This document shows, one piece after another, positions 46,571 through 58,500 of a stretch of 64,000 nt of DNA. Numbering within the stretch: position 1 is the first letter of the stretch; each line of letters starts with the position of its first letter. The position numbers and the translations under genes are program-made. The notes under the pieces are model-generated. The model saw only the letters and a list, made by a program, of their open reading frames with translations, made no database searches and was not told where the DNA came from. Origin of the DNA: Ptychodera flava (lineage: Eukaryota > Hemichordata > Enteropneusta > Ptychoderidae); contig NC_091933.1 of assembly GCF_041260155.1 (NCBI RefSeq), forward strand, positions 4,207,501-4,271,500, read 5' to 3'.

Positions 46571-49500
46571 ATCCTGTTTTCTTGAAATAACACAATAGTG
46601 AATTTCTTTTTACATTACTGAATATATGATGATATGTTTGTTAAGAAAATCTGATGGAACATTGATGTCTGTCAGTGCAAGTACTTGCCATCCATATTTC
46701 AATCATAGCCTAAATAACATTGATCCAGGTTGACCAAACTTGGTCTCGAAAATTCTATAAGTGCGCAATATGTTACCACTTCCTTGAACCATTGAAAAGG
46801 GTTCTCGTCCAATTTTCTAAGCAATCATCTTCATACTCCTTTTTAACTTCCTACGTAATTGAGATAAGATTTTACCCTAAATGCACTGAAAACATGACTA
46901 AAACATTAATATTAACTATCTATCCTTCTTTTTGCATGTACAGCAATAGGAAAATGATTTTTCGTTTTGCATCGAATGTCGACATAGGATGCTTCGTTCG
47001 GGAAACTATTGAGGTAACATTACCATGATTACTCCGTCGGTATACAAAATCTAAATTCAAAAGTAGCTCCAAGTTGGAAATAAATCCAACGCAATCACAT
47101 GCACTCGTACAGTTGACCAATGATAGCCATGCTTTGTTTGTCATCCGCCTGCAAGGGAAAAAACAAACACAGACAAAACACAAGTGTTTGAACATCTTGT
47201 TTGCTTTCTTAATTTTCTCTGAAAACCTACAAGCACGTGGACGACAAACAAATAATTTTATTTAAAAGAGCCATAGAGTTATAGCCCTCCCTGGACCCTA
47301 TTTTCGTGAGCAGCGCTGCCAGCGGTAGAAATGGAACAGGGGACCAGACAATTTTCTCCTCTGCTGTCGGCGAGGGCGCAGGGCTCATAACAGTCGTCCC
47401 TCAGCCTTGGGGCTACACTGTGCACTTGTGACCCCCACCCCACCCCTTCGTTTGTGCGACAGACTATACCAATGATTAATGAAAACAAATGTACTTTGGC
47501 TGAGGCCCAAGTACAATAATCTTTATTACCCTTAATCATAATAATATTACAATTCAATGATGAATGTACATCTGAGTTGTGCTGTGATAAAGGGTGGTAA
47601 ATGGAAACGGAAAATAGCAAATGCTAGTCTAGTCCGTTCCCAAAGCCATTTGATGTTAAAGCAAGGAAACGAAGAAGAAAAAAGAAAACTGAAGTATATC
47701 GAGGGTAGTGTACATGAAAGTAGTGGGATTGCAAAGTAACCTAATTGTAACAAAGTAACTAAGTGAATAAAAGAACAACTACATAAATAAATATATAACT
47801 AAATAGATACATTACGAGTAAGTAGAAATGCGTAAAAAGAAAACGATAAGAGAGAAAAAAAAACGTATATAAAATATATATATATTAAATATGATATACA
47901 TATATGTAAAGTTGAATATAACTCTTCATCACTTAAAAAAAAAACCAAAAAAAACAATCGTGTAAAAGTAGACTTGAAAGTGAAGTAACTAAGTAAATAA
48001 GAACAACTACATAAATACATTACGAATAAGTAGAAAATATGTAAAATAAAACAAAACCAAAAAAAAAACAAAACAAAAAAACCCAAAAAAACAAAACAAA
48101 ACAAAAAACAAAATGTATAGTGAAATATATATGTTTATATATCTATGATATACATATTTGTAAAGTTGAATATAACTCTTCGTCATGTAAAACACTAACC
48201 GTGTATGAGGAGACTTGAAAGGGAGTGTCAGAACGAACTTCTAGTGGTTTTGTTTTAATTTGTTTAGGTAATGTATTCCAATAGATGCAGCCTGTATATG
48301 ATATCGAGAATTTACCCAAGGAAGTGTTAAAAAGAAAAGGTGCAAGGGAGTGGCGACAGTCTGATTGGTTCGATGTCTTTCTCAGACTGAGGCCTATGCA
48401 TGTCCATTTCCAAAAATATCAGAGGTGTTAGTTAATCAGTGCCGTTATATTCCCATGTGGCCAAGCTGGTTCATGTGGCTGCATTGGGAGGAGTTCCGGG
48501 AGTGAGTAGTTTTACTTGTATTGACGATTAATGCACAGTTCTGCTGCATCGGCTTACATAAGCCAAAACATTGCCCTTTTGGTCTCTTAGGCATTCGAAG
48601 CAAAATTTAGGAGATATATTACTCAGTTACTGCGCTCGCTATGAATGTACGTAAACAAGCCTATTACAGCTGTTTACAAGGTAGAAACCGCTGAACACAC
48701 CATAGTGGATTGTACTTTTAGGTTATCACATAGGGGTGATGGCTACGTTATGCCAAGGGCAAGTAGCCCTGCCGTCGTGCTAGGTAATGACACACGATGC
48801 ATTATTCTATGCTGTTAGCGTTGCATTCAAAATTGGTCGGCGCAGCTATCACATTGGTGCTGTAATTAACACAGGAAGCCATGCAAAGACGATCCTTCCG
48901 TGGACTGTATAGCGTACTCACACCCACCGATCAAGTAGTATAGGCCATTGTATTAATATTTCATTGATATGTTCACTTGACCTGTGATGCCATTGTAAGT
49001 ACAGCAGGGTTCCACATTGTACATTCGATTCGATTGCTGCCTGTACACGTAAGCAGATTTTTATATTTGTCTTTAAAAGTGAAATCTATCGAATTAGTTT
49101 GCAACTTGTAACGTGTAACAGCGACAACGTCCGTTAGATACCTGTCCGTGACGATGACATTGATTCATAAGTGCATAGTCGTGTGTTTATACAGTTGTTT
49201 GTGTGTTTGCCTGTTTGTTGTGTACCTGCAATTTTGGGTTGTCTTTCTGATGTAAGTGGTTACAAACTGCAACTTTTTACAAAGTTTGCATAGGTTGGAA
49301 CTGGTATGTTGTTGCTTTTCTTCAATGGCCTGCATATCATGGCCTGACACTCATCACTGCCATGAACCTGGTATTTGAATGATATCAGTAGTGACGTGAT
49401 GAGTACCTGAGTGACAGGACCACTGAACTTCCTGTGTTTGAATCAATTTTAAATAGAATGGCATTCAAGAACGACTTGCATTTAAAGGTGACCGTATGAA

Positions 49501-50997
49501 AAAATTGAAGTCAATAATTCTGGTTCAAGGGTATCAGCTTCCATATTTATTTAAAGACTTCAGGATATTGTTTAAAACTTTAAATGTTTCCCGGCTAACT
49601 TGTGAATCTGGAAGTGACAAATATCACTTTATATTATTTGCAACTCGGTAATTAATGGATTGAAGGGCAAATATATTCATTACAGATTTTTCAAAAGCAA
49701 AAGGGACATAGGTATATTGTTTTGGAATCCCTGTGGCTACTTCCACTCTCTATGTGTCTCTGTCACACCATTGCATTGAAAATTATTATTAAAGGATAAC
49801 CTGAGTAATAGTACTGCATGAGAATCCCTTGTAACACAATAGCTTTGTACCACCCTTAACACTGCCTGTATATCACCATCATCAAAACTCTTTACCAGTT
49901 TGTGCCATTAGTTTGTGGGTACAAAGCTCACGTCCAATGTATCATCAAAGCAATATGTCAATAATAAATGACTAATTGGTGAAGTAATGGTAGTATACAA
50001 ATAGCACAAATACATAGCTGTCTTCTGTGCAAATTTCCTGATGTCCAGTTTTTCTATTATCAAGCAGTCACATTCTCCCTATGATATTTTTTTTAGGGCT
50101 GTCTAACAGATTGACTCAAAATATTGTCAGGCTTGCAAATGAACAGAATTGCAAGTTATCATTTTCATATAGTTTCTAAGTTAAACTAATCACCATGGTG
50201 TAGTGTGAAATCTTGCACAGCTGCCAGAATTCTAAAAATTTCTAGAGTATTTTCTCCACTGTATAATCACAAATACGTTGTACCGGGTACTTGTTCAATT
50301 AATTTACAAATATGTCATAAATTTTTCAATTTGATTTATGTCAACCTTTTGCTAGAAAGATAAGCAGGCAACAGAACAGCAGGCACAAATATTCAAGGAA
50401 TACTTGAACAAGTGACATTCAGCCAATCTCTTTCTATTCGGTTAAAGTATTGAAAACACTCAAAACTATATATTTTATAGATTTTAAGTATTTTAAGGAT
50501 TGTGGAAAAAGTTTTGTGAGCCAGATTGGTTTGGATGTACTCAGAAATCTCAGGGTCCTGTGAAATGTACTTTATCAAGTCAACTGAATGTGTTTAAGCA
50601 GATAACATCACAAAGTGTGATGTGTTTCACATGTTATTCATGTGTTTATCAGTGACATACCTGGTATTCCGTGTGACCTTTGTTGGTTATTATCTCGGAT
50701 CTTGTTTAGTGTTGGTTATCATTGATCATGGATAGTGATGGTTATCTGTGATACGCCAGATTATGAAATCTGAATTGTATATAACAATACCTGAAAATGG
50801 ATGTATACATGTATCTAATCATCTTATCATGAAAATGTACTTCATGCCAACCATCCAATATACCAGTATTGTACCTGTTTTACTTTCATGTGGAGAAATC
50901 AAACAATAGAAAGCAACCAATTTTAGGTTTGGTTGATGTGAATGCATTGCAATTCACAATAGCATTGAGTCACTACTTTCAATGTATTTGCAATGTA
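46571..50997. other. Intergenic, no gene recognised
   Basis: Apart from the tandem duplication (47745-48215) I see only short frames. A 5' non-coding exon and promoter of GMPPB may lie somewhere in 48.6-52.0 kb, because CCACAG at 51994-51999 looks like an acceptor. I cannot place them. Confidence 0.5.
47745..48215. repeat. Tandem duplication, ~235-250-bp unit
   Basis: AAGTAACTAAGTGAATAA then GAACAACTACATAAAT at about 47752 recurs at 47982. GTAAAGTTGAATATAACTCT at 47906 recurs at about 48161. Between are A-rich tracts with AAAACAAAAC words that vary in length. Confidence 0.8.
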
Positions 50998-51526
50998 CCG
51001 CTAAAGTCATTTTATAAGACGCGTCTTTTATTATGATGTTGCAAATTTTGAACCCGAATTATTTCTCAAGAGATGGGGTGCGACTTATAATGTGTACTTT
51101 TTGCATTTTTAAAGGAGGCGTGCCACTAATAACATGGAAATTCTCAGATTATTTTTTTTCAAGGAGTTTGGGGCCCGGGCTACTGATAGAAGTTTGCCTT
51201 TATTGAATAAATAACTTTAAAAGATAATTAAAAGAAGAGTTTGCTTATGGTAGTTCTCTTTTGGAGGATGTAGTTGCCCATGGTTAAGAAATATGTGAAG
51301 TGAAACAATTTTATTGAACCCCAAGGAACAACAAAGTTTCAACTTTTGATGAACAGAGCTGACCTCAATGGTGGCTGGTAGTGTGACAGCTGTGCTGGAA
51401 TAGGGGTGCCACTTATAATGCATACATTTACCATTTTTGAAAATTTAAGGATTTCATCCTACACAAGTCAATCAAAGGAGGGTGCGACTTATAATGCAGA
51501 TGCGCCTTATAAAATGACTTTAACGG
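50998..51526. mobile_element. TA-flanked MITE about 0.5 kb upstream of GMPPB
   Basis: CCGCTAAAGTCATTTTATAA then GACGCGTC at 50998, and GATGCGCC then TTATAAAATGACTTTAACGG ending at 51526, flanked by TA on both sides. Repeated words TGCGACTTATAATG and GTGCCACTTATAATGC lie inside. 529 bp, no transposase. A TA target and these ends suit the Tc1/mariner superfamily (inference). Confidence 0.8.
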
Positions 51527-52026
51527 TATGTTGTCTATGCCAAAGGTTTGATGGATTTTATTGGTGTAGTCTAATGAGAGTGCAGGGCCTTGAAGCCAAA
51601 AATAACAAAAGGAGAGATGTGTTTATCCAGAAAACCAAAATGATTCCATTGTTGCGATGTTTCCCCATTATGCTACAGAAAGCTGAACACATGAGTCATT
51701 TAAATCACTTCCAACCAAAACCAACAACCTATACAGCTTAGTACTTTCACAAATATGTTGTTTTACAACTGCAAAATATAATGAAGGAAGTGCTGCAGGT
51801 CACAATTAAGATGTGGATGTTTAACTTACTGAAATACTGCAATAGTATAAACAACCTTGATTTTGTTCATTATTATTGAAAACCATGATTTCACTGTGTG
51901 GTAACTTCCATCCATCCACTCAAACAGACAGACTGTCAAAACTTTTAGCTTTATTGGCTTCCTCTTCTCTCATAAATGATGTAATTGTTTTGTCCACAGA
52001 TTGGTGATTAAAATATACATTTGACC

Positions 52027-52155
52027 ATGAAGGCGCTCATTCTTGTTGGCGGATATGGGACAAGGTTACGACCTTTGACCCTCAGTCGACCTAAACCCCT
52101 TGTGGAGTTTGGCAACAAACCAATGATACTGCATCAAATTGAAGCACTTGTTCAG
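52027..52155 (+). CDS. GMPPB: GMPPB exon 1 (residues 1-43)
   Basis: [20 protein letters not shown] holds the nucleotide-binding loop, and PKP carries the catalytic-site lysine K23. The ATG has A at -3. Donor CAG|GTGAGC, phase 0. Confidence 0.96.
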
Positions 52156-52512
52156 GTGAGCATTTAATATTTTACGTGAGTTGAATGAAAGACACTGTGC
52201 AGTTACCAAAAGTGTAGAAAGAAATTATATGAAATAGTAATGTGATTCACAAAAAAAATGGAGTCTCATGCAGATAATGGTGATAAAGTGTAGCAATTTA
52301 GGCCATTGATTTCCCTGGCAAGTACATCAGGGAAAACAAAGGGCTACATCTAGGCTACATCATGACAGCTTAGTTATATCAAGAGTCTGAAAATCTGTGT
52401 AGAACACAATGATTGGTAATATTGAAAATCAGTACAAGGAAACAAACAGTCTTCCCACAGCCTACCTTGGAACTCATGAAGATGGACTTGTATTGTACAA
52501 TACTATTACAAC

Positions 52513-52558
<46 letters not shown>

Positions 52559-55500
52559 GGTTCTTGCACGTATATATAGCTCACATATCCACATATTTTG
52601 CTCAAGACGTTTTACAATTATTATTACCCCTGGTCACTGGACCTAATTTGATACCACTCAACTCTCTGGGGTGCAAACAACAGCTCACATGTCCAGCCAA
52701 TCAGTGCAGCAGAGCTAAACACACACATTACAACCACTGTCCTACCAGGTACCCATCACTCCTGGGTGGGGAGAAACAATGAGGAATAAAGTACCTTGCC
52801 CAAGGACACAACACCATGGCCATGCCGGGGCTTGAACTCACCATCCTGTTATTGTGCGTCCACTGCTCTAGCCACTGGCCCATAATGCCTCCTTTTGGTA
52901 TTCATTAGTCTTCTGGAGCTGTGTTATGGCAAATCACTGGTCTGATACAAACAAACTCTCTAACCTCTGGATTATCTGTGCATACTTATCCTTATCATAT
53001 CTACAGTCCTGTGCATGATAAGATTCCCTAATTTTATTTTATACCCATCAAAACTAGAAATGTTGTGTTGCTGTCATGGTCATGCAAAGATGAAAGAGCA
53101 TTTAGAGATCATGAATTGATAAACATGGTAACTAAGTTTCATACAGTTGATGGATATTAATTAGCCTTTGTTTTGTTTTGTTTTCAGGCTGGGGTGAATC
53201 ATGTTATTCTTGCTGTGAGTTATCTGTCAGACATGTTGGAAAAGGAACTCAGGGTCCAAGAAGAAAAGGTACTTCTAATGTCATGTATTACATGTATTTT
53301 GTACTGCCATGTTCTCAGAAATAAGGCTTTCCAAGTCAGAGAAGTTGACAGAAATTTGGTATTAAAGATTCTACCCATACATGCATATCTTTTCGTTTGT
53401 GCTCTGATGGATATATGAGTTGAATCAAGTACATATACAGCAAGATCTGCTCGTATCTTGCACATGTCAAACTCTCAGAATGCTAGTCTTTCAAAGTTTG
53501 TGAATCAATCCTTAAAATTTAAGCTTTTTTTTGCAGTTAAACATCAAAATTACAATGTCACATGAGGAAGAGCCACTAGGAACTGGTGAGTATCAGAATA
53601 CACACATACAGACTTTCCAGAATAAAAATCAGATTTCTTGAGCAGTCTTTCGTAATCCCTGATAGTTTCTGTGTCCAAACTGAGTAACAGTAAATCACAG
53701 TCAGTATATGTTTGTGAATTCACTCATAATTCATCTTCTAACATGCTTTCTATTTTAACAAGCATTGCTAACTTTCCTTAGCTTTCAATAGACGAATTAA
53801 TACACAGACTTGCTTTTTTTATTCTAAAGTTTGGCACTAACATTTTTACATTAAAATCATCATCACCTAACAAATTTTTCACAAAATTGCTGGACGCTGT
53901 GACATGTAGCATTGTCTTTGTCCACTACCTTCCCACAATGCCCCTTGCATTGTAAAATGAACTCAGTCTGTAACATTACGATGGTAGTTTCATGATGTAT
54001 ATTTTAAAGAGTCAAATTCCTAGCTCATAGGTTTCAATATAAGTTGATTACAATGTATGTATTTAGATTATCATGATATTTTGAACACCACAATAGAACC
54101 ACAGCATTTAATACCTACACAGCAAAACAGTGCATGTGGATTTACCGGTAGCTTGGTCACAGCTTGAGGTGACATCTTGTGTCAGACATATTTGGTTGGC
54201 GTGACAACAACTGCTCCATCAACTGTGATGAATTCTGTTCTTTGCGGTTGTGATATTGGATATTACAAATTACTAATTCTCTTTTTTGTTTAAAGACTTT
54301 TGGGAATAAATTTTCTAGTCCATACAGTATTTTTATGTGTTTCTGTATCAGTATATTATGATCAAAATGAACACAGTTACTCAGCTTTATAGATGTCATG
54401 TTGAAAACACTTGGTAAATTGCTTGTCACATGATGACAATGTAATATGAATTTTTATCTTGAAGCACACATGTAATCTAAAGGTAAAATTATTGACATTG
54501 TTATGAGGTTGCAGTTCATAAGTATGATGAAGAGTTTTAATGACTTTGGTTGATGAAAGCATTGATAAGGATGCCCCCATATTTAACTAAAAATGACCAT
54601 AAAAATGGATGTGTAGTTAGTTATTCTATTTTCTTGTGTAATGTATGATTTGGGCTAGCAACATTAGCATTTCACTACACTGAATGAAAAAGCGGAAACA
54701 TGAATTGTCTGATGCCTACAATGTTGAATTAAAGAACCTGTTTTCAGTCCTTGATAATTCCTTAGGAGTATTGTTGTGGTTGCTTTGTTTTTCTATGGAG
54801 ATTTTCTCTAATCAATGTTTGCCTAAGATATATCACATGGCTGTCAGGACTTCAGATATTAATACAGTTCACTGAAATTTAGCAAAATCTAAAATGTAAG
54901 TTATCTAGTATTCACAAGCTTAGTCAACATACATGGACTTTGTCTTCAAAAAGTCATTAAGGAGAACTAAATATAAAACATAATAATAATAATATGTTTG
55001 GAAATGTGAAAATTATTGGTAAAATCATAATTGAGTTCAATCAGGATTATTGGTGTTTAAGGTGGTTGGAAAGGCTAGAGCGTCAGTTATAAATTTCAAC
55101 AAAACTATTAAAATATAAAAGTAGTCAACATTCTCTGTGGAATAAAAAAAACTAGACATTTGGGCACAAAGGCATTGCAGAGTTATAGCCTGTTAAAACT
55201 TCTGAAAAACTGACCAAATAAGAAGAAGTTGGGGAGTCCTTAGTGTATTAACTATGGTAGAGGTCCCCTAGCTGTTAATAAAATGTTTGAAAAGGAAAAG
55301 TCATTATTTGCTGTTTTTCAGGAAAGTTTGACAAGGTGGTGCTGGCATTCAGAGTGAGTGACTACTATTGTAAATGCATTTTTAGATTCTTTGAGTGTCA
55401 AAGAGGTGTCAAAAGTGAGATTAACCAAAAAAAACTGCTCTATGACTTCAAAAGAGGGGTTCAAATATGGCTTGTGTTCAACATTTTTGACAGAATAACA

Positions 55501-58500
55501 GTTTTCCTACATAATTGTATACCAATTTAATCCAACTTTGAAATGAGATATGGACATGGAATTTTTACAGCCTATTAACAAGGTTACAGATAAGATTTGT
55601 ACGGCACAATTTTCCTGTATTTGAAGTACTTTTTGAAAAATCACATTTTGAAATTTGAAAGAATTTTTAATAATGTTTTGATATATAAACCCATGTAAAA
55701 TCATAAAAACAAATTTTATTTACAAATCCTGCCGTACAAATCTTACAATAAATAGTGTCAACATATTTATAACTAATTTGGTAATATCAATACTATCCAA
55801 TTACTATTAAATTCAAATATGTAAAAAAAATATGAAAAATTAAATTTTAATATTTACTGGTGTCATATTTCAAAATCATGGCTGCAAATATACAATTTTT
55901 ATATTCTTTGGAGAAAATATTAACTGAGGGAGTTATCCTGAAAATTTGAACTAAATATCTTGATTCTAACACTTGAAACTTGACATTAACTCTGTGAAAA
56001 GAATTGGTGCAAAAATAGCCTTTCCAACCACCTTAACGCTTCATCAATATCAGAAGCCAATGAGTGTTATGAGTTTAATCATACGACACTCATCCAAACA
56101 TGTAAAACAGCATACAAAAACTAGTTAACCAATATCAAATTTTTTATGTAGGTGAAATTCCATGTAACATGATTATGCTGATCTGGCAAATGAGACTTCA
56201 CTGGTTGGATTTTAATGTAGATTTTCCTAGATAGATACACCGGTACCTATCAAGGCTGTGTGGGATTTAGAGATATTAGGATAATGCCAATCTTAGGGAA
56301 TTAGAGCTATTAGGACGGTGCCAGTCTTTAGGATTTTGAGATATTAGGACAGTGCCAGTCTTTGGGATTCAGAGATATTAGTATGAAGCCAGCCTTTGGG
56401 ATTCAGAGATATTAGGATAATGCCAATCTCAGGGATTCAGAGATACTAGGATGGTGCCACTCTTTTTGATTGAACCAAAGAGGATTCAAATTTTTTGTGA
56501 ACGTTGAATACTTTTAGTTGATAGTGAATCATATATTCGTACATCTGAGAATTTAATCCATGCTAATGCTATTACCGGTACATGTGATGGAAGATTTACT
56601 CCTGGTGCTGTACAATCATGCTGACGCACTGTTAATATTCAGCACCATCTGTTACACATGGGTCACATGTCTGATGCCACATATTTACTACCAACTATGT
56701 ACTGCATTAATAATTATGGCATTCACATGTTACCTGATGGCAGGTCAGATTCTATCGACATGTGAATGAGGTCAGAAGGTGATTGTCAGTTGAAATACTG
56801 CCATTGTTCAGCCGGACCGTGTAGGTTAAAACTCATAACAGAGTACACTGAATGATTGATGCGTGTTGGGACCAGTTATGGTGTGTAAACATGATCAAAT
56901 CATGAAAATGAGAAAATATTTAATAACTGATAGGATTTGCAGTCCATGGGAATATTTTGGGTAAAAAGTAGTCATAATATAGTGACAGGCATGCCAGTGT
57001 TTTGCACAATATTCTCATCAATCATAAATACATTGTTATTATGTATCAAGGTGGGAAACATTAACAACTTTAAACTTTAAACTTTGTTCAGTACATGATT
57101 ATGGTAGTCAAAATTGCTTTATATTGATTTATGAAATTAACTCAGTTGCATAAAACTGTTAAAAAGACTCTGTACATTTTAATCTTTGATCACTTTTTTC
57201 AAGGATATTAATCTCTATGTTGATGATACCAAAGTATGCCTTAAACTCCATCACCACCAAATGTCAGCCCAGCATTATTGTTTACTGTGGCAAAGTTTGA
57301 ACTCCATACAGAGAAGTGACTTTGACAATTTCTAATAAATCAACATGCTGCTGTAGCAGCGCCCTCTATAAAGCAACTTATACAAGTATCACCGTACGCA
57401 ATAATCTCAACAGCCTGTACTAACTTGCAAATGTTATCTGGTTGCACTCTTACATGAACTAAATTTTTGTTCAATTTTCACAGCTGGTCCACTGGCATTG
57501 GCAAAGAAACTTCTAGCCGATGGAAATGAATCATTTTTTGTCCTGAATAGTGACATCAGTTGTGATTTTCCATTCCGGGATATGATCAACTATCACAAAA
57601 AACACGGAAAAGAAGGCACTATAGTTGTAAGTATGACTGGAACATCACCTGGTGTATAAATTGTAAAGATCTATTTTTTGTAAAAAGTACTTCATTGCTT
57701 GATGATGTTCTTTTCCATTTTCATGTTTGAAAGTAAAATTTACAGAGTTTAATATAATAACAAAAAGTACCTAAATGTCAAGTGCTGTGTAGTTGATGCA
57801 TTTATTTAAAAGTGATCTTCAAGAAGTCATTCAATGCCCTTATCTAGAAAGGCACATAGAATCCTAAATGCTGGGCCAAAAGATCAAGTAGCAATAACTG
57901 ACCAGCCGTACAGGTAACATAGTGGTGTAAGTTACTGCCTTCACATACAGTGATATGACATCAAGTTTATTCACAATCTTTTGTGGAGATTTATAAGAAG
58001 TGTCACTTCAAAAGCTATAATATCATAAGTGATTTTACTCCATTTCAAGGTTACAAAAGTAGAAGAACCGTCCAAGTATGGTGTTGTTGTCTACAATGAA
58101 AGCGGAAAGATCGATAGATTTGTGGAAAAGCCTCAAGAGTTTGTGTCCAACAAAATCAACGCTGGTCTGTACATTTTCAACCCTGCAATCCTTGATAGAA
58201 TAGAGGTGAGTGGCAGTTGATTTCAGAAAATCTAATGTAACCATGGAAACAATTTAAAATCTGGTTAATACTGACAGATTCATCAAGATAATATTCTTTT
58301 ATACCTATCATTGCCTTATCATTTATAATATTTGAGTCTGGTTTGAATGATTAGAGCTAATTAACATTAAGATAACAAACAATCTGCAGTAAGAAATCTC
58401 ATATATACTGGGATTTACTAATTTATGCTGTGTTTTTTGCTGTTACAGCTGAGACCAACATCAATAGAGAAAGAAATCTTCCCAGTCATGGCAAAGAGTA

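Noticed and set aside
47799..48195. Phe-rich minus-strand frames of 101 and 62 codons (membrane-like)
   Set aside because: They arise from A-rich tracts in the tandem duplication; the hydrophobicity is a composition effect.
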